Shown piece by piece: positions 29,339 through 39,955 of a stretch of DNA of 64,000 nt (its first letter is position 1; the number at the start of each line of letters is the position of its first letter). The notes under the pieces were generated by a model. It was not told the DNA's origin. It saw only the letters and a list, made by a program, of their open reading frames with translations, and ran no database searches. Source of the stretch: Aminobacter carboxidus. Its GTDB lineage: Bacteria > Pseudomonadota > Alphaproteobacteria > Rhizobiales > Rhizobiaceae. The position numbers and the translations under genes are program-made. Where the stretch lies: the NCBI RefSeq assembly GCF_014863355.1, contig NZ_JACZEP010000005.1, forward strand, positions 310,001 through 374,000, given 5' to 3'.

Positions 29339-30487
29339 TTAGAGATTGAAGGCGACAACCAGCGGAACGCCGAACAATCGAGCCCAGGATGCAGCGTTGG
29401 CTCTCTGGATGGCGGCAATTGAAGTGCCAGCCGTCCACCAACTATTGCCGGTGGCGATGATAATTTCTGGCGAGTGCAGCATCGATTGCAGCACGGGCCA
29501 GAAAATGAGTTGCTCGTAGCAGATCAACAACGCAATTTTTTGACCGCTGAGTTCGGCCACAGGATTGGCAAAGAAGTGCGCCCGCGCTCCACCGCCCTCA
29601 TCGGTCCATGCAAGCCAAGGCTGCCACATGGAGAATGGGACCGGCATGCGCTCGCGATAAAGAACTTGGGCGCTTTCGGCCGTAATTGCGACCATCACAT
29701 TGTCATAGGCTTTCGCATCGACCATCGCTGCTCCAGCGATTATGGTTATGTCGCTGCCTTCCAAGCCCGCGCGCCAGAGCCTCTCGATGGTAGGAGTCCA
29801 GAGGCCGAGCGCGCTTTCGGGAAGAACGATAATGCGATCTTCCTCCCCTGCCTCCCGCCGGACCATCGCGATCAGTTCACGGTGATGGTCCAACGAGCCG
29901 TCTCGCCCCAATCTTTGCCCCAGTGCGAGATCGACACCCCTCCATCCAGTCGGTGGAACGGGATGCGTCCATATAACAGCCGTCCACCAGAATACCCCCA
30001 AGGAGATGACGGCAGCGGGCCAGAACCGCGATGCCATCATCGTGAGGCCAACTAAGGTTCCAGCGAGACCCCACCATGCCCACCCCGGGAACAAAACGCC
30101 TGCCGCCGTCAGTGGATGAGCCCAGCCGACAATACCAAAGGGCGGCAGCCCCATCAGCACCACTGTCACCAGATAGCGCACCGCCCTCCCCCATCCTCGT
30201 TGCCTGGTCCACATCGCGGCGTGCACGCAAACGAAAGAGAGCGATGCGATGATCCAGAGCAAAAGTCCTGGCCAGAGATCTGACGCATAGTAGTTGACCA
30301 CGCCCTGCGGCAGGCCACGTGAGGCCGCGAGGAAGTATCCCGCCGACACGAGGGCCGCGATCAAGCGGGATGGCGACCATGCCCATAGAGCTGGAAAGGC
30401 GAGAGCGAAAGGCAAGGTCAGCGGATCGCCGCTCCAAGCTACGCCGCCGACTAAAGCGGCAGCCCCTGCCAGCGTGATGCCACGCAC
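29339..30487 (-). CDS. traB: Conjugal transfer protein TraB (membrane + nitrilase-like domain)
   Basis: Starting at the GTG at 30487, four bases after traF, the protein has 382 residues; an upstream ATG at 30571 would overlap traF by about 80 bases. The N-terminal half has several membrane helices (LVGGVAWSGDPLTLPFALAFPALWAW and following). The C-terminal half resembles the carbon-nitrogen hydrolase fold of apolipoprotein N-acyltransferases. It has RIIVLPESALGLW (Glu), then ALLICYEQLIFW (Cys) and ATGNSWW. TraB is encoded in the traAFB operon of Ti-type plasmids and promotes transfer, although its enzymatic role is not settled. The gene order traA-traF-traB here is the same. Confidence 0.88.
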   Translation of the reverse strand: MRGITLAGAAALVGGVAWSGDPLTLPFALAFPALWAWSPSRLIAALVSAGYFLAASRGLPQGVVNYYASDLWPGLLLWIIASLSFVCVHAAMWTRQRGWGRAVRYLVTVVLMGLPPFGIVGWAHPLTAAGVLFPGWAWWGLAGTLVGLTMMASRFWPAAVISLGVFWWTAVIWTHPVPPTGWRGVDLALGQRLGRDGSLDHHRELIAMVRREAGEEDRIIVLPESALGLWTPTIERLWRAGLEGSDITIIAGAAMVDAKAYDNVMVAITAESAQVLYRERMPVPFSMWQPWLAWTDEGGGARAHFFANPVAELSGQKIALLICYEQLIFWPVLQSMLHSPEIIIATGNSWWTAGTSIAAIQRANAASWARLFGVPLVVAFNL

Positions 30488-30491
30488 ATAA

Positions 30492-31019
30492 TCAGGGACG
30501 AAAGGTGAGGACTGGGCTGGCCCGACCGAGGAGGCCGGTCTCGGGGATCGGCCCGAAATACCGTGAATCATAAGAGCTCGCCATGGGTGAGTGAAGGAAG
30601 AGGTAGCCGGACGGAATGATGCCGCCAGCAAAGGGAGCAATCCTCCTGCCGTCGCCATCCTTGTGACGGACGCGCGACAAAGCAAGCGGTCTGCCATCGA
30701 TGATCACATCCTCGCCGATGCGGACGCGCTGACCAGCAACAGCCACGATGGTCTTGAGCAGCGGCGCCAGCCCGCCAGGACAAAGGCCACGACGGAGATA
30801 GCCACGACTGAACGCATCCTTGAACAGGCTTGTCGCCGGAGAACAAATGAAGACAACGTCCCCAACCGCCACAGGGCGTTCCATCGCCTCGATGCGCCAA
30901 AGCCCGATTGGCGCGCTGGAAGTCAGGTTGAACCTGTAGCCGCCTATCCAGCCTGAGAGGGTAAGCATCGCACCAACGGCAGCGGTGCCCAGAACGCTTA
31001 TGCTGCGGCCCTGTTTCAT
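30492..31019 (-). CDS. traF: Conjugal transfer pilin-processing peptidase TraF (S26 family)
   Basis: The ATG at 31019 overlaps the traA stop in an ATGA arrangement and gives 175 residues; an ATG at 31028 is an alternative. After an N-terminal membrane helix ([17 protein letters not shown]) the protein has [11 protein letters not shown] with the nucleophilic serine of S26 peptidases. Later come [13 protein letters not shown] with the likely catalytic lysine and a C-terminal [19 protein letters not shown]. In Ti and RP4 systems TraF processes and cyclises the conjugative pilin TrbC at the inner membrane. No trb mating-pore genes are found in this window, so its substrate is encoded elsewhere. 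Confidence 0.92.
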   Translation of the reverse strand: MKQGRSISVLGTAAVGAMLTLSGWIGGYRFNLTSSAPIGLWRIEAMERPVAVGDVVFICSPATSLFKDAFSRGYLRRGLCPGGLAPLLKTIVAVAGQRVRIGEDVIIDGRPLALSRVRHKDGDGRRIAPFAGGIIPSGYLFLHSPMASSYDSRYFGPIPETGLLGRASPVLTFRP

Positions 31020-34000
31020 TGCTTCCATGCCATGCCCTGGCGTTGCACCAGTCGTAGCTGCTCGGTTTGCTTCAATGTCTGCGTTGTCACCTCATGGGCA
31101 GCGATCTGCTGGGCCGCGCGCATCACCGGCCAGGCCTCACGCAGCTTCTCGCGCTCGACAGGTCGGAGGCCTTCGGCGGCCTTGTCGAAGAGAGTGCCCG
31201 ATGGCTCCCTGGCTGCGTTGGTAAGAAAGCGCCGCTCGCCGAACCGTTCGGTGACGGCACGGTTGAAGCCATCGATCTCGAGCTTCATCTCGCGATTGCC
31301 GAGGCAATGGTCGAGAGCAGCCGAAAGATCGTTGCGGTCGATCGCCGCGCGGATCGTTTCCAGCATCGACCTTGCCGCCGTTGACAGCACCGGGATGTCG
31401 ATCGAGACGCGATGACGGCGCGCCTGCTCCTCGGCCCCGATCCTCTCGGCAGCAACCTGGCGCAGCTTGAGATAGTGCTCGATGTCGCGCTTCAGCGCCG
31501 GCACATTGAGCTCGGCAACACGGCGCGCCTCCTTGTCAGTTTTTGACGCGAGAAGGCCCGTCCGCCCTTTCAATGCTCCGATCGATGCCGGCTCGCCGAC
31601 CAGCCGATCGAGCGTCTGTCGCGCGGCCTTCGGGTCAGTCAGAACCGCATCGAAGTTCATCGCCCGGAAGGCGGCCTCCGGATCGGCAAAGACGTAGCGC
31701 AAGCGCGTGGACATCTCCTCCCACTGCTTGGCAAGGGCCGGATCGGCAAGCAGCTTCTCCTCGACGACATCGGCCAGCGATCTGGCAAACAGCGTGACAC
31801 CGGCGACCATCGGTTCGGCCTCTTTCCGGGTTTGCGTTGACGGGCTTTGCAACAGCTCGCCTTGAACACGGAACCGTTGCGCCAGATCGGCAAGCCGCTC
31901 CTTCTGGCGCAGCATCCAGTCGAGCCGGTTGCGAACGAGCGTGCGGGCAACACGCGAGATGTGCAGCCCGCGGTTTTCGGCAAAGCGCAGTGCCTGCCGG
32001 TAGAGTGTGCCGCGCTCATAGTCGAGCGTGGTCTCCTTGGCTTTCGTTCGCGACAGAACCTCATCGAGCCCGCCCACCTTGGCGAAGGAACGACGCCCGT
32101 AATAGAGCGCCACCTCTTCCCGGTGTCGGGTCATTGCGACATAGGTCAGATGCCGATCAAGCGATAGCGAAGCCAACACCTTGACCCGATCGACAGTCGA
32201 GCCTTGCGACTTGTGGATCGTGGTCGCATAGCCATGATCGATGTTGGGGTAGAAACGTTGCTCGACCGTGACCAGCCGGCGATGTTCACCCTCGCCGATA
32301 GCCGCAACGATCCTGTTTGGTGCCGCTTCGACGACACGGCCGATCATGCCGTTCTTCACCCCGAGCGAAGTCTCGTTTTTGAGGAAGACGATCTGGTCAC
32401 CAGCGTCGAACTGACGAAGACCGTCTTCGGTGCGGAAGGCATGTCCCTCGCCGACAATCCCGCGCTCGACGAGCTTCTCGCGCGCCAAGCTGTTGAGCTC
32501 ACGCACGTCACGCCGAAGATGGGCCAGGATGAGTGTTGTCTTCGTTGGATCGTAATCCCGGTTCCAGTCGGCGATCAGACTGGCGATCGCCTGCGCCTTG
32601 AGCTCTGACCCGCACACTCTTCCGTGCTCACCATAAGCCCCGAGCGCCTGTGCGACCCGGCCGCGCGCCAGATCGAGCGAAGCGGCTCTCATCCACTCTT
32701 CGCGCTGGCGGTAGATGGTCTCGAGTTCAGCGTAACCGATGCGGTCAACGATCGCCCGAAACGCAGCACCTGCTTCAATCGGCTGGAGCTGCTCGGGATC
32801 ACCGACCAGCACAAGCTTTGCGCCGGCCATGGTTGCCGCTTCAACGACCAGTGCCATCTGCTTTGAGGCGACCATGCCGGCCTCGTCGATGACAAACACC
32901 GTGCTTTTGTCGAGCATGTCCCTGCCCTGTTTCCAGCGCAGCTCCCACGACGCCAGCGTGCGGCTGACAATGCCCGCTTCCTTCTCAAGGCCCTCCGCTG
33001 CCTTGCCGGCAAGGGCAGCACCGACAACACGATAACCGGCCAGCTCCCAGGCCTCACGTGCTGCCTTCATCATCGTGGTCTTGCCCGCCCCGGCACGGCC
33101 AACCACAGCTGCGATCCTTGCCTCATCCACGACGTGCTCAATGGCGACACGCTGTTCCTGCGACAGCTGCGAATGACGCGCAAAGACGCTGTCCACGACC
33201 TTCTCCTGAACGCCATGCGATGCGCGCTGCGACAGCCACAACGATTGTTTGGCCATCTTAGCTTCGATGCGGATCAGCTCGCGCGTGGTGTAGCGGGAAC
33301 GGATCTTTGCGCCCGTCGCCAGGTCGACGCTGTCGCGCTCGATGCGCAACGCCTCGGGGCTCTGCAGAATGCGCACCATCAGCTGCTGGAACATGACGGC
33401 ATCGTCGACATAACGAAGCAGGATCTTTGCGATGTCGCGTTCGTCGAAGACGCTTCTTTCGGAGGAGACTATGTCGAGCACGATCTCGGGCCGCTTCAGG
33501 ATCCGGTTCGCATTCTCCTTGCGCCGTGCCTCGAGCAGCTCGATCCGCTCAAGCGACGGCTCATGACCTTCAATCGCTGACTTGCGCTGGATCGCCTTGG
33601 CGCCAACACCAATATGGGTGGTCGGGACGAGATCAATGCCACGCTCGGCATAAGAGCGGCCATCAACGCGCAGGTCGATCCCGGCAAGTGCCAGATGCTG
33701 GTTCTGCGTCTCAAACCAGGCATTGCGAAGGGCCGTGAAGTCGTCCATCCCCCCGGCCCATAGCTCATAGACGATCTTGCCGGCGGTGTTACGCAAGACT
33801 TCGCCATTCTGACCAATGACGGCAACCTTCTTGGACCCAAACCCGTCTTCGGTCAGCGGCCGCAGTGTCATCATCAGATGGACATGCGGATTGCCTGGCG
33901 CATCATGATAGACCCAGTCCGCAACCATGCCCCTGGCGAGGATGTGTCGTTCGACGAAGTCACGCACGAGCGCGATGTTCTGCTCGGCTGACAGCTCAAG

Positions 34001-34309
34001 CGGCAGCGCCATGGTGATGTCTTTGGCAAGTTGAGCATCCGAGCGCTTCTCAAAAGCCTCAACCTTGTTCCAGAAGGCTTCTGAAGCACCTGCCACCGAG
34101 TGGTCCGCAATCAGGCTGCGCAGCCACTGCGGCGCATCTGGTGGCGCTGAAAACTCCTCATGGAGCAGCCCCTGCTTGCGTGTGTAGTCGACCGAGCGCG
34201 CTTCACGTTCGTACGCCATCTTGGCACAATGGCGATAGGCGGCAGACAGCACCACACTGCGGCCGTCACCGCGGCTGACGATGCTAACGGAGAAATGCGG
34301 GACAGCCAC
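31016..34309 (-). CDS. traA: Conjugative relaxase-helicase TraA
   Basis: The 1097-residue protein combines a MobA/MobL relaxase with a RecD-like helicase, as in Ti-plasmid TraA. The relaxase starts [20 protein letters not shown], with Tyr residues in the YRH and YERE region. The metal-binding [13 protein letters not shown] lies near residue 140. The helicase has Walker [11 protein letters not shown] near 403, Walker [11 protein letters not shown] near 470 and a C-terminal motif [19 protein letters not shown] near 685. It nicks oriT, stays attached to the 5' end and unwinds the transferred strand. The oriT lies about 80 bases in front of its start, and traF and traB follow with overlaps. Confidence 0.96.
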   Translation of the reverse strand: MAVPHFSVSIVSRGDGRSVVLSAAYRHCAKMAYEREARSVDYTRKQGLLHEEFSAPPDAPQWLRSLIADHSVAGASEAFWNKVEAFEKRSDAQLAKDITMALPLELSAEQNIALVRDFVERHILARGMVADWVYHDAPGNPHVHLMMTLRPLTEDGFGSKKVAVIGQNGEVLRNTAGKIVYELWAGGMDDFTALRNAWFETQNQHLALAGIDLRVDGRSYAERGIDLVPTTHIGVGAKAIQRKSAIEGHEPSLERIELLEARRKENANRILKRPEIVLDIVSSERSVFDERDIAKILLRYVDDAVMFQQLMVRILQSPEALRIERDSVDLATGAKIRSRYTTRELIRIEAKMAKQSLWLSQRASHGVQEKVVDSVFARHSQLSQEQRVAIEHVVDEARIAAVVGRAGAGKTTMMKAAREAWELAGYRVVGAALAGKAAEGLEKEAGIVSRTLASWELRWKQGRDMLDKSTVFVIDEAGMVASKQMALVVEAATMAGAKLVLVGDPEQLQPIEAGAAFRAIVDRIGYAELETIYRQREEWMRAASLDLARGRVAQALGAYGEHGRVCGSELKAQAIASLIADWNRDYDPTKTTLILAHLRRDVRELNSLAREKLVERGIVGEGHAFRTEDGLRQFDAGDQIVFLKNETSLGVKNGMIGRVVEAAPNRIVAAIGEGEHRRLVTVEQRFYPNIDHGYATTIHKSQGSTVDRVKVLASLSLDRHLTYVAMTRHREEVALYYGRRSFAKVGGLDEVLSRTKAKETTLDYERGTLYRQALRFAENRGLHISRVARTLVRNRLDWMLRQKERLADLAQRFRVQGELLQSPSTQTRKEAEPMVAGVTLFARSLADVVEEKLLADPALAKQWEEMSTRLRYVFADPEAAFRAMNFDAVLTDPKAARQTLDRLVGEPASIGALKGRTGLLASKTDKEARRVAELNVPALKRDIEHYLKLRQVAAERIGAEEQARRHRVSIDIPVLSTAARSMLETIRAAIDRNDLSAALDHCLGNREMKLEIDGFNRAVTERFGERRFLTNAAREPSGTLFDKAAEGLRPVEREKLREAWPVMRAAQQIAAHEVTTQTLKQTEQLRLVQRQGMAWKQ

Positions 34310-34388
34310 GGCTCAGATTGCTCCTGGACAACAAACGGACACTCGTGCGTTCGTCAGGACCGGCTGGCAGCAAGGCCGTTGAGCAAGG

Positions 34389-34418
34389 CGTCGCGTCAGC
34401 GACGTATAATTGCGCCCT
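34389..34418 (+). other. oriT: Origin of transfer (oriT) with predicted nic site
   Basis: The hairpin CGTCGC-GTCA-GCGACG (34389-34404) is followed by TATAATTGCGCCCT (34405-34418). This matches the RSF1010/Ti-type core, where relaxase cuts between the G and C of a TG/CGCCCT sequence after a nearby inverted repeat. The predicted nic is between 34412 and 34413. Its location between divergent traA and traC is the same as on Ti plasmids. Confidence 0.87.
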
Positions 34419-34561
34419 TGGCCGCTCCTTCAGAACGGCGGGATCATCGTCCACAGCGTCGGCACAGCCGACTGGAGAATAAACGGGGATGCACTTCGCC
34501 TGCTCCCCGTCGATCCTTGTCTGGCGTTTCGCTCGATCCAGACAAGCAAGGGTTATCCGGA

Positions 34562-34849
34562 ATGAAAAAGCCACCATCGAAAATCAAGGCGGAGATCGCC
34601 CGCCTGCACGAGGAACTCAAGCAGGCGGAAACGCGCGAGGCTGAGCGCATTGGCCGGTTTGCGCTCAAGGCCGGACTCGGCGAGATCGAGATTGACGAAG
34701 CGGTATTGCTGGCGGCGTTCGAGGAACTCTCAGCGCGGTTTCGCGACAGCCCCGAAAGACCAGCCGGAAAACCGAAAGACGGATCTACAGGGATGGATAC
34801 CGCGGCGGTCGCCGCTGGCCAAGCTGCGCGCCGCAGCGGTGAGGCTTGA
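34562..34849 (+). CDS. traC: Conjugal transfer accessory protein TraC
   Basis: The 95-residue protein [23 protein letters not shown] begins with a basic coiled-coil-like helix and continues [34 protein letters not shown]. This is the TraC pattern of Ti plasmids. TraC is a small DNA-processing accessory protein thought to act in the relaxosome. The gene is the first of the rightward traCDG operon and starts about 150 bases after the predicted nic site. It ends four bases before the traD start. Confidence 0.88.
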   Translation: MKKPPSKIKAEIARLHEELKQAETREAERIGRFALKAGLGEIEIDEAVLLAAFEELSARFRDSPERPAGKPKDGSTGMDTAAVAAGQAARRSGEA

Positions 34850-34853
34850 GCGC

Positions 34854-35069
34854 ATGTCGCGGTTTGTCATATCGGAGGCCCGCAAAAAGGACGCAAGAGA
34901 GACGATCGAGCTTGGCGGCCTGATCATCAAGGCAGGGCTCCGCCACGAAAAGCGGACGCTTCTGCTCGGTCTGCTAATCGATGCAGGTAGACGGCTGCGG
35001 GCTGACGAAGCAGAGCGCTCCAGGCTGACGACGATCGGCGCTGAGGCATTCGGCAATGCCGGCAAATAG
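34854..35069 (+). CDS. traD: Conjugal transfer protein TraD (Ti type)
   Basis: The 71-residue protein [47 protein letters not shown]... matches Ti-plasmid TraD in size and character. The segment [11 protein letters not shown] is the family hallmark. It is unrelated to F-plasmid TraD. The gene begins four bases after traC and overlaps the start of traG by 14 bases, so the three are translated as one unit. Its role beyond belonging to the DNA-transfer set is not known in detail. Confidence 0.88.
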   Translation: MSRFVISEARKKDARETIELGGLIIKAGLRHEKRTLLLGLLIDAGRRLRADEAERSRLTTIGAEAFGNAGK

Positions 35070-37008
35070 GTTGCTGCTCACCCTCACGCCCCCAATCCTG
35101 ATGGTCGCGACGCTGTTGGGCGTCACCGGCAGCGAACATTGGCTGGTATCGCTGGGATCGAACGCCACCTCGCGTCTGGTATTGGGTCGTGCCGGCGTTG
35201 CGCTGCCCTATGTCCTGTCGGGAACGGTTGGGATCATCTTCCTCTTCGCGGCAGCAGGAGCAACAACCGTCAAAGCGGCTGGCTGGGGCGTAACGGTTGG
35301 AAGTGTGGCCACTTTGGTCGTGGCCATTTTACGTGAGACAATGAGGCTTTCCGAACTCGCGGATCGCGTGCCGGCAGGGTTGTCAGTATTGTCTCATTCC
35401 GATCCCGCCACAATTTTTGGCGCAGTGATTGCAATGTTGGCTGGCTGCTTCGCGTTGACCGTCGCCATGAAAGGCAACGCCACGTTCGTGAAGCCTGCTC
35501 CGCGGCACATTCACGGCAGGCGTGCCATCTACGGCGAGGCCAATTGGATGAGCATGCAGGAGGCCCAGCGGCTCTTTCCTAATACAGGCGGGGTTGTGGT
35601 TGGCGAACGTTACCGTGTCGACCAGTGCAGCGTATCGGCGATAGCTTTTCGCGCCCACAACAAGGAGAGCTGGGGCGCGGGTGGACGCGAGCCGTTGCTT
35701 TGCTTTGACGGTTCTTTCGGCTCAGGTCATGGCATCGTCTTTGCCGGTTCTGGCGGCTTCAAGACAACTTCAGTAACAATCCCCACAGCGCTCAAATGGG
35801 GTGGCGGGCTGGTTGTGCTTGATCCATCATTGGAGGTTGCGCCGATGGTGATAGAACATCGCCGCAAAGCTGGCCGCAATGTCGTCGTGCTCGATCCCGC
35901 CAATGCGGCAATTGGCTTCAATGCCCTCGATTGGATCGGTCGCTTTGGAGGCACGAAGGAAGAGGACATTGCCGCGGTCGCGACCTGGGTCATGACCGAC
36001 AATGCACGACAGACCTCCGCGCGAGACGACTTTTTCCGCGCCTCTGCCCAACAGCTTCTCACCGCGCTTATCGCCGACGTGTGTCTGTCTGGACATACAG
36101 GGCCAAGGGAACAGACCCTAAGGCAAGTACGCTCCAATCTTTCCGAGCCCGAACCGAAACTGCGAGAACGTCTCACGCAGATCCATCAGCAGTCGGCATC
36201 CGAGTTTGTGAAAGAAAACGTTGCCGCATTCGTAAACATGACCCCGGAGACATTTTCCGGAGTCTACGCCAACGCCGTCAAGGAAACACACTGGCTCTCT
36301 TATCCGAATTATGCGGCGCTGGTATCGGGCGAGGCATTCGCAACTGACGACCTGGCAAACGGCGATACCGACCTCTTTATCGCGCTCGACCTCAAGGTTC
36401 TGGGTGCGCACCCGGGTCTTGCCCGTGTCATTATCGGCGCTCTCATGAATGCAATCTACAATCGAAAAGGGCGCGCCGCCACAAAGACACTGTTCATGCT
36501 CGATGAGGTCGCCCGGCTCGGCTATCTCACCATACTCGAAACAGCACGCGATGCAGGGCGCAAATACGGCCTGACGCTTATTATGATCTTCCAGTCTATC
36601 GGGCAGATGCGCGAGGCCTATGGCGGTCGAGACGCCACGAGCAAATGGTTCGAGAGCGCATCGTGGATCAGTTTCGCGGCGATCAACGATCCTGATACTG
36701 CCGACTATATCTCAAGGCGCTGCGGTGATACCACCGTCGAGGTCGACCAGATCAGCCGCACCAGCCAGATGTCAGGATCGTCTCGGTCGCGATCAAAGCA
36801 ATTGTATCGGCGACCACTTATCCTACCCAACGAAGTCATGCGCATGCGATCGGACGAGCAGATCGTTTTTACTGCCGGCAATTTGCCCCTCCGATGCGGC
36901 CGGGCTGTCTGGTTCCGGCGCGATGACATGACAGCGTCTGTCGGCAAAAACAGATTCCACTGGATAAAGGACGAAGCACGAGAATGGGACAGTCCGTCCG
37001 ACTTGTAG
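35056..37008 (+). CDS. traG: Type IV coupling protein TraG (VirD4 family)
   Basis: The 650-residue protein has an N-terminal membrane anchor with several hydrophobic segments (residues 5-140). A cytoplasmic ATPase follows, with Walker [10 protein letters not shown] near 231 and Walker [12 protein letters not shown] near 480. It also has the VirD4-type stretches [14 protein letters not shown] and [15 protein letters not shown]. TraG links the relaxosome at oriT to the mating-pair channel and pumps the nucleoprotein strand out. It overlaps traD and ends the traCDG operon. Because no trb or virB genes are present here, transfer would need a pore encoded elsewhere on the replicon or in the cell. 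Confidence 0.95.
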   Translation: MPANRLLLTLTPPILMVATLLGVTGSEHWLVSLGSNATSRLVLGRAGVALPYVLSGTVGIIFLFAAAGATTVKAAGWGVTVGSVATLVVAILRETMRLSELADRVPAGLSVLSHSDPATIFGAVIAMLAGCFALTVAMKGNATFVKPAPRHIHGRRAIYGEANWMSMQEAQRLFPNTGGVVVGERYRVDQCSVSAIAFRAHNKESWGAGGREPLLCFDGSFGSGHGIVFAGSGGFKTTSVTIPTALKWGGGLVVLDPSLEVAPMVIEHRRKAGRNVVVLDPANAAIGFNALDWIGRFGGTKEEDIAAVATWVMTDNARQTSARDDFFRASAQQLLTALIADVCLSGHTGPREQTLRQVRSNLSEPEPKLRERLTQIHQQSASEFVKENVAAFVNMTPETFSGVYANAVKETHWLSYPNYAALVSGEAFATDDLANGDTDLFIALDLKVLGAHPGLARVIIGALMNAIYNRKGRAATKTLFMLDEVARLGYLTILETARDAGRKYGLTLIMIFQSIGQMREAYGGRDATSKWFESASWISFAAINDPDTADYISRRCGDTTVEVDQISRTSQMSGSSRSRSKQLYRRPLILPNEVMRMRSDEQIVFTAGNLPLRCGRAVWFRRDDMTASVGKNRFHWIKDEAREWDSPSDL

Positions 37009-37146
37009 TTGCGCCGGTGCTCTTCGGCGCCAGCTCCATCTTCGTCGAGTGATTGGAACACAGTCCTCATGCTTCACTGCGGCTGTAGCGCACAACAAAT
37101 GCGGTCAGAAGTGGCCCGCGCTTCGCTTTGAAAAGGCATCACCGTC

Positions 37147-37494
37147 ATGAATCGATCATGGCGGATCGATTCAAACTTGTTGTTAGACACGGTACGCGTT
37201 CGCACAGAGACTCTCGGCATGCGCCTCCCCCTAGACGACATTCATCTGCATCGCGTCGACCCGGCCCTGAATATGCGTCGGTTCTACAGTCTCACCCTCC
37301 ATCCGACCTTGTTTGGCGGCGTGTCGGTCATTCGGAACTGGGGGCGGATTGGCACCAATGGACAGGCCATGATCGAAACTTTCGATGATCCCGAGGAGGC
37401 TCATCGAGCCTTGAGACGCCTAGGCACGATAAAGAAGCGACGGGGATATCGGGTCCCAGATGCCGGAAGTACGTGTGGCAGTTTCATTGGGTGA
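37147..37494 (+). CDS. WGR domain protein
   Basis: The 115-residue protein contains the WGR pattern RRFYSLTLHPTLFGGVSVIRNWGRIGTNGQ with the Trp-Gly-Arg triplet near residue 66. This is followed by FDDPEEAHRALRRLGTIKKRRGY. WGR domains are putative nucleic-acid-binding modules also seen in PARPs and MolR-like proteins; small stand-alone versions are frequent on rhizobial plasmids. The start is uncertain: an internal Met at 37219 would also keep the domain. It lies about 140 bases after traG and converges on the DUF736 gene across a strong terminator-like hairpin. Confidence 0.85.
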   Translation: MNRSWRIDSNLLLDTVRVRTETLGMRLPLDDIHLHRVDPALNMRRFYSLTLHPTLFGGVSVIRNWGRIGTNGQAMIETFDDPEEAHRALRRLGTIKKRRGYRVPDAGSTCGSFIG

Positions 37495-37562
37495 AAGATG
37501 TCTGCGGCTTGGCAAGCAGTTGCGCGAATGGAGGCGGTTAGCGAGCCGCCCCAGTTGCGGAG

Positions 37563-37589
37563 AGGCCCCGGCCAATTCGGCCGGGGCCT
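37563..37589. terminator. Bidirectional terminator-like hairpin
   Basis: An exact 11-bp stem (AGGCCCCGGCC / GGCCGGGGCCT) with a 5-base loop AATTC. It lies between the ends of the convergent WGR and DUF736 genes. Only two T residues follow the plus-strand arm, so it is stem-rich but poor in U tract. Confidence 0.7.
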
Positions 37590-37598
37590 TGATTGGGC

Positions 37599-37922
37599 TC
37601 AGTCGCTGCGCCGGCCGTTCGGGCGGGACCAGATGAGGGAGAAGGTATCACCTTCCTCGTCATCGAAGAGGTTTGCGTAGATCGGGGCATTGAAGCTTGG
37701 ATCGTCGAGCTTGAGGCCCAGATAGTCGCGGCCCTCGTTGGAGGTCTTGGACCAGGCGGCGCCGATCTCGGCGCGGCCGACCAGAACGCGGTGGCTGGGG
37801 GCGTTCTCGCCGGTGGCGCGCTGATCGGGGACGATGCGTACGCCTTTGGCCTGAAGGCTGAGGGTAACGATTTCGCCGGTGAATTCGTTGCCGGTCTTCT
37901 TGAAGGTGCCGATGGTCGCCAT
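37599..37922 (-). CDS. DUF736 family protein
   Basis: The 107-residue protein opens MATIGTFKKTGNEFTGEIVTLSLQAKGVRIVP and ends GDTFSLIWSRPNGRRSD, the standard DUF736 pattern. A CGGAG ribosome site precedes the ATG. DUF736 proteins are found almost only on plasmids and integrative elements of alphaproteobacteria; no function is established. It is the first of six minus-strand genes to the right of the tra region. A 36-base stretch of its 3' end recurs in inverted orientation about 0.9 kb away (see 38509-38544). Confidence 0.92.
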   Translation of the reverse strand: MATIGTFKKTGNEFTGEIVTLSLQAKGVRIVPDQRATGENAPSHRVLVGRAEIGAAWSKTSNEGRDYLGLKLDDPSFNAPIYANLFDDEEGDTFSLIWSRPNGRRSD

Positions 37923-38923
37923 GGTATTTCTCCGTTTTCCGTTTTCCGAGCCCGCACCATGCGGCCTCGATGGCGATCGAAGGGCCGGAGGCGATCGACG
38001 ACGCATCGCTTGCGACCGCAGCAAAGCGTAGGACGGCGCAGGATCGAGTTTCTTGTTTCGCGAGGAATGACGGCCATCCCGGGGTCCCCATGCAGCTCGC
38101 TGCATGGGGTGGGTGCCGGCAGGGGAAGAAAGTTGAGACGCGCTGTTGCGGCATAGGCGGTCGAGGCGTTAGCCGGCCTTCGGCCAGATCAGCCCATAGA
38201 AGAGGCCGTTTGGAGCGCTCGCTGAACGGATGGTATACGGAGATGCTGGCGACAATTCCCGCCTGAAACGGGTTGCAACGACTTGCCCGCAGGTCCCATC
38301 CGCGTTCCTGGCTCTTGTGTCCGCCTTCCGCACCTGCGCCCCACGGATAACGCCCACCCCGGTCCCGTTCGGTCGGGTTGCCTCAGACGGCCGCCGGTGC
38401 CCGCGAGCGCGCGGGGCTGCAGTCGTTGGCGGGCCTATGCAACCGATGCAGCACCGCCGCCGAGCCAAGGCCATGACTATCAAGGCGGGACGGTCTTAAT
38501 CGCACAGCCTGGTCCCGCTCGAACGGCCGGCGCGGGGACTGAGCTTAACAAATGCCCCTGTCGGTTTGGGCGTCGCCATACCAGCGATCCGCCGGACAGC
38601 CGCAAACCCGACAGCACCGTGCCGATGATCGAGAATGCAATTTGCCAAGCGTCGGTGTTCGTTTGACGTGACAGCCGATCGGGGCCAAGCAAGAGTAGTA
38701 TCTACAGAACAGGCTGTATCAAATTGGAAGCATGAGGCGCGCGCTTCTATCCGGTCGGAGCCGTTTCAGCGTAGGCAATGACTGAGACAAGATTTCTGAG
38801 GCTATTTGAAGTGACAGTCGATCCGTGCACGAGCGCCCTGCGCAAGCGCGGCACGCAGTTTTGACGCGGGCAGCATTGAAGTCGTTCAGCGGTCCGCGTG
38901 TGCCAAGGTGAACATGGCGGCGC
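37923..38923. other. About 1 kb without a supported gene
   Basis: Between the DUF736 start and the DUF2493 stop I see no convincing coding frame. The part next to DUF736 holds the direct repeat TTTTCCG/TTTTCCG ahead of its ribosome site. A degenerate inverted copy of the DUF736 3' end occupies about 38509-38600. The rest shows only shadow frames and no clear repeats. Confidence 0.45.
38509..38544 (+). repeat. Inverted partial copy of the DUF736 gene 3' end
   Basis: CTGGTCCCGCTCGAACGGCC and the following bases through GACTGAGC match the complement of 37597-37632 at 33 of 36 positions by eye. Weaker similarity continues for another 30-50 bases, through the region of the terminator. This is the remnant of a second, inverted DUF736-like copy, or of a local inversion-duplication. 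Confidence 0.65.
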
Positions 38924-39847
38924 TCACGCGCCGCCGAACTTCCAGACCGGGATGCCGAGCTTCTTCGCCTTGTCAGCGAGATTGTCGTGGATGCCTGTGC
39001 CAGGAAAATGCATCACGCCCTTCGGCACGATCTGTAGGATCTCGTCGTTGCGCTTGAAAGGGGCTGCTCGGCCGTGCTTCGTCCAGTCGGGAGCAAAGCC
39101 GATCTGCGGGACATTGCGGTTCTTCGCCCACAGCGATGCGATCTTTTCGGCGCCCCTTGGCGACCTGCCGTGGATCAGCACCATGTCGGGGTGCTTTTGG
39201 TGGACCTGGTCGAGCTTGGCCCAGATCAGCCGGTGGTCGTCATAGTCGAGCCCGCCGGTGACGACGATCTTCGGGCCCGGCGGGAGGAGTACTTCCTGGT
39301 CGGCACGCTTCTTCGCCATCAGGAAATCACGGCTGTCGATCATAGCTGAGGTCAGATTGCGATGGTTGACCTTCGATCCGTTGCGCGGGAGCCAAGCCTT
39401 GCCGATGTGGCGCTCGTAGTGTTCGGCGGCCTGGTCGCGCATCAGCTCGAAAGCGTTCTGGCGCTCGATCAACGTGATGCCCTCAGTGACCAGGCGTTCC
39501 AGTTCGACCGACTTCACCTCGCTGCCGTCCTGCTCCCGGTGCGCGCGCTTCTGAGCCTGCTCGTTGTCATCCAGTTCCCGGTCGATCCGGCCGACGGCCC
39601 GGTGAAAGACGTTGACAGTCGACCAAAGGAGATCGTCGAGGTCGGGTTCAAGGCGCGTGTCCGCTAAAGTGCCGATCAGGGCATCGAAGATGTCGGCGAC
39701 GGCGCCCGCGATCTGATTGCCGTCGGGCAACAGCCGCTGGTCTGGCTCGTCGGCGAAGGGACGGTATCCGTGGAGCTGGAGTTCGTTGAGGAGGTGGTCG
39801 GTGGGTGAAGATTCGTGGTGGGGTTCGTCGTCGTGGTGCTCGCGCAT
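38924..39847 (-). CDS. DUF2493 (SLOG-like) domain protein
   Basis: The ATG at 39847 follows CGGAGCATCCC and gives 307 residues. The N-terminal 200 residues are mostly helical and charged (MREHHDDEPHHESSPTDHLLNE onward). The C-terminal DUF2493 domain begins KIVVTGGLDYDDHRLIWAKLDQVH and contains LIHGRSPRGAEKIASLWAKNR. The G-x-S/R-RGAE pattern is typical of this nucleotide-binding SLOG-like fold. Such proteins are common on plasmids and may sense or process a nucleotide-derived ligand; the role here is unknown. It is in the minus-strand block to the right of the tra genes, and a long stem-loop at 39956-40014 lies in its leader. Confidence 0.88.
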   Translation of the reverse strand: MREHHDDEPHHESSPTDHLLNELQLHGYRPFADEPDQRLLPDGNQIAGAVADIFDALIGTLADTRLEPDLDDLLWSTVNVFHRAVGRIDRELDDNEQAQKRAHREQDGSEVKSVELERLVTEGITLIERQNAFELMRDQAAEHYERHIGKAWLPRNGSKVNHRNLTSAMIDSRDFLMAKKRADQEVLLPPGPKIVVTGGLDYDDHRLIWAKLDQVHQKHPDMVLIHGRSPRGAEKIASLWAKNRNVPQIGFAPDWTKHGRAAPFKRNDEILQIVPKGVMHFPGTGIHDNLADKAKKLGIPVWKFGGA

Positions 39848-39955
39848 GGGATGCTCCGTCGGTTGGACCGCGACCGTCGCGGCCTTCATGGCGACGAAGC
39901 CCACGGGCCGGACGGCCGGGCACCCGGAGCGCGAGCGGAGGGCACGATGGCTAAG

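Noticed and set aside
38169..38483. Minus-strand frame in the gap after DUF736 ending GLFYGLIWPKAG
   Set aside because: The ending looks protein-like but the rest does not, and I cannot link it to any family.
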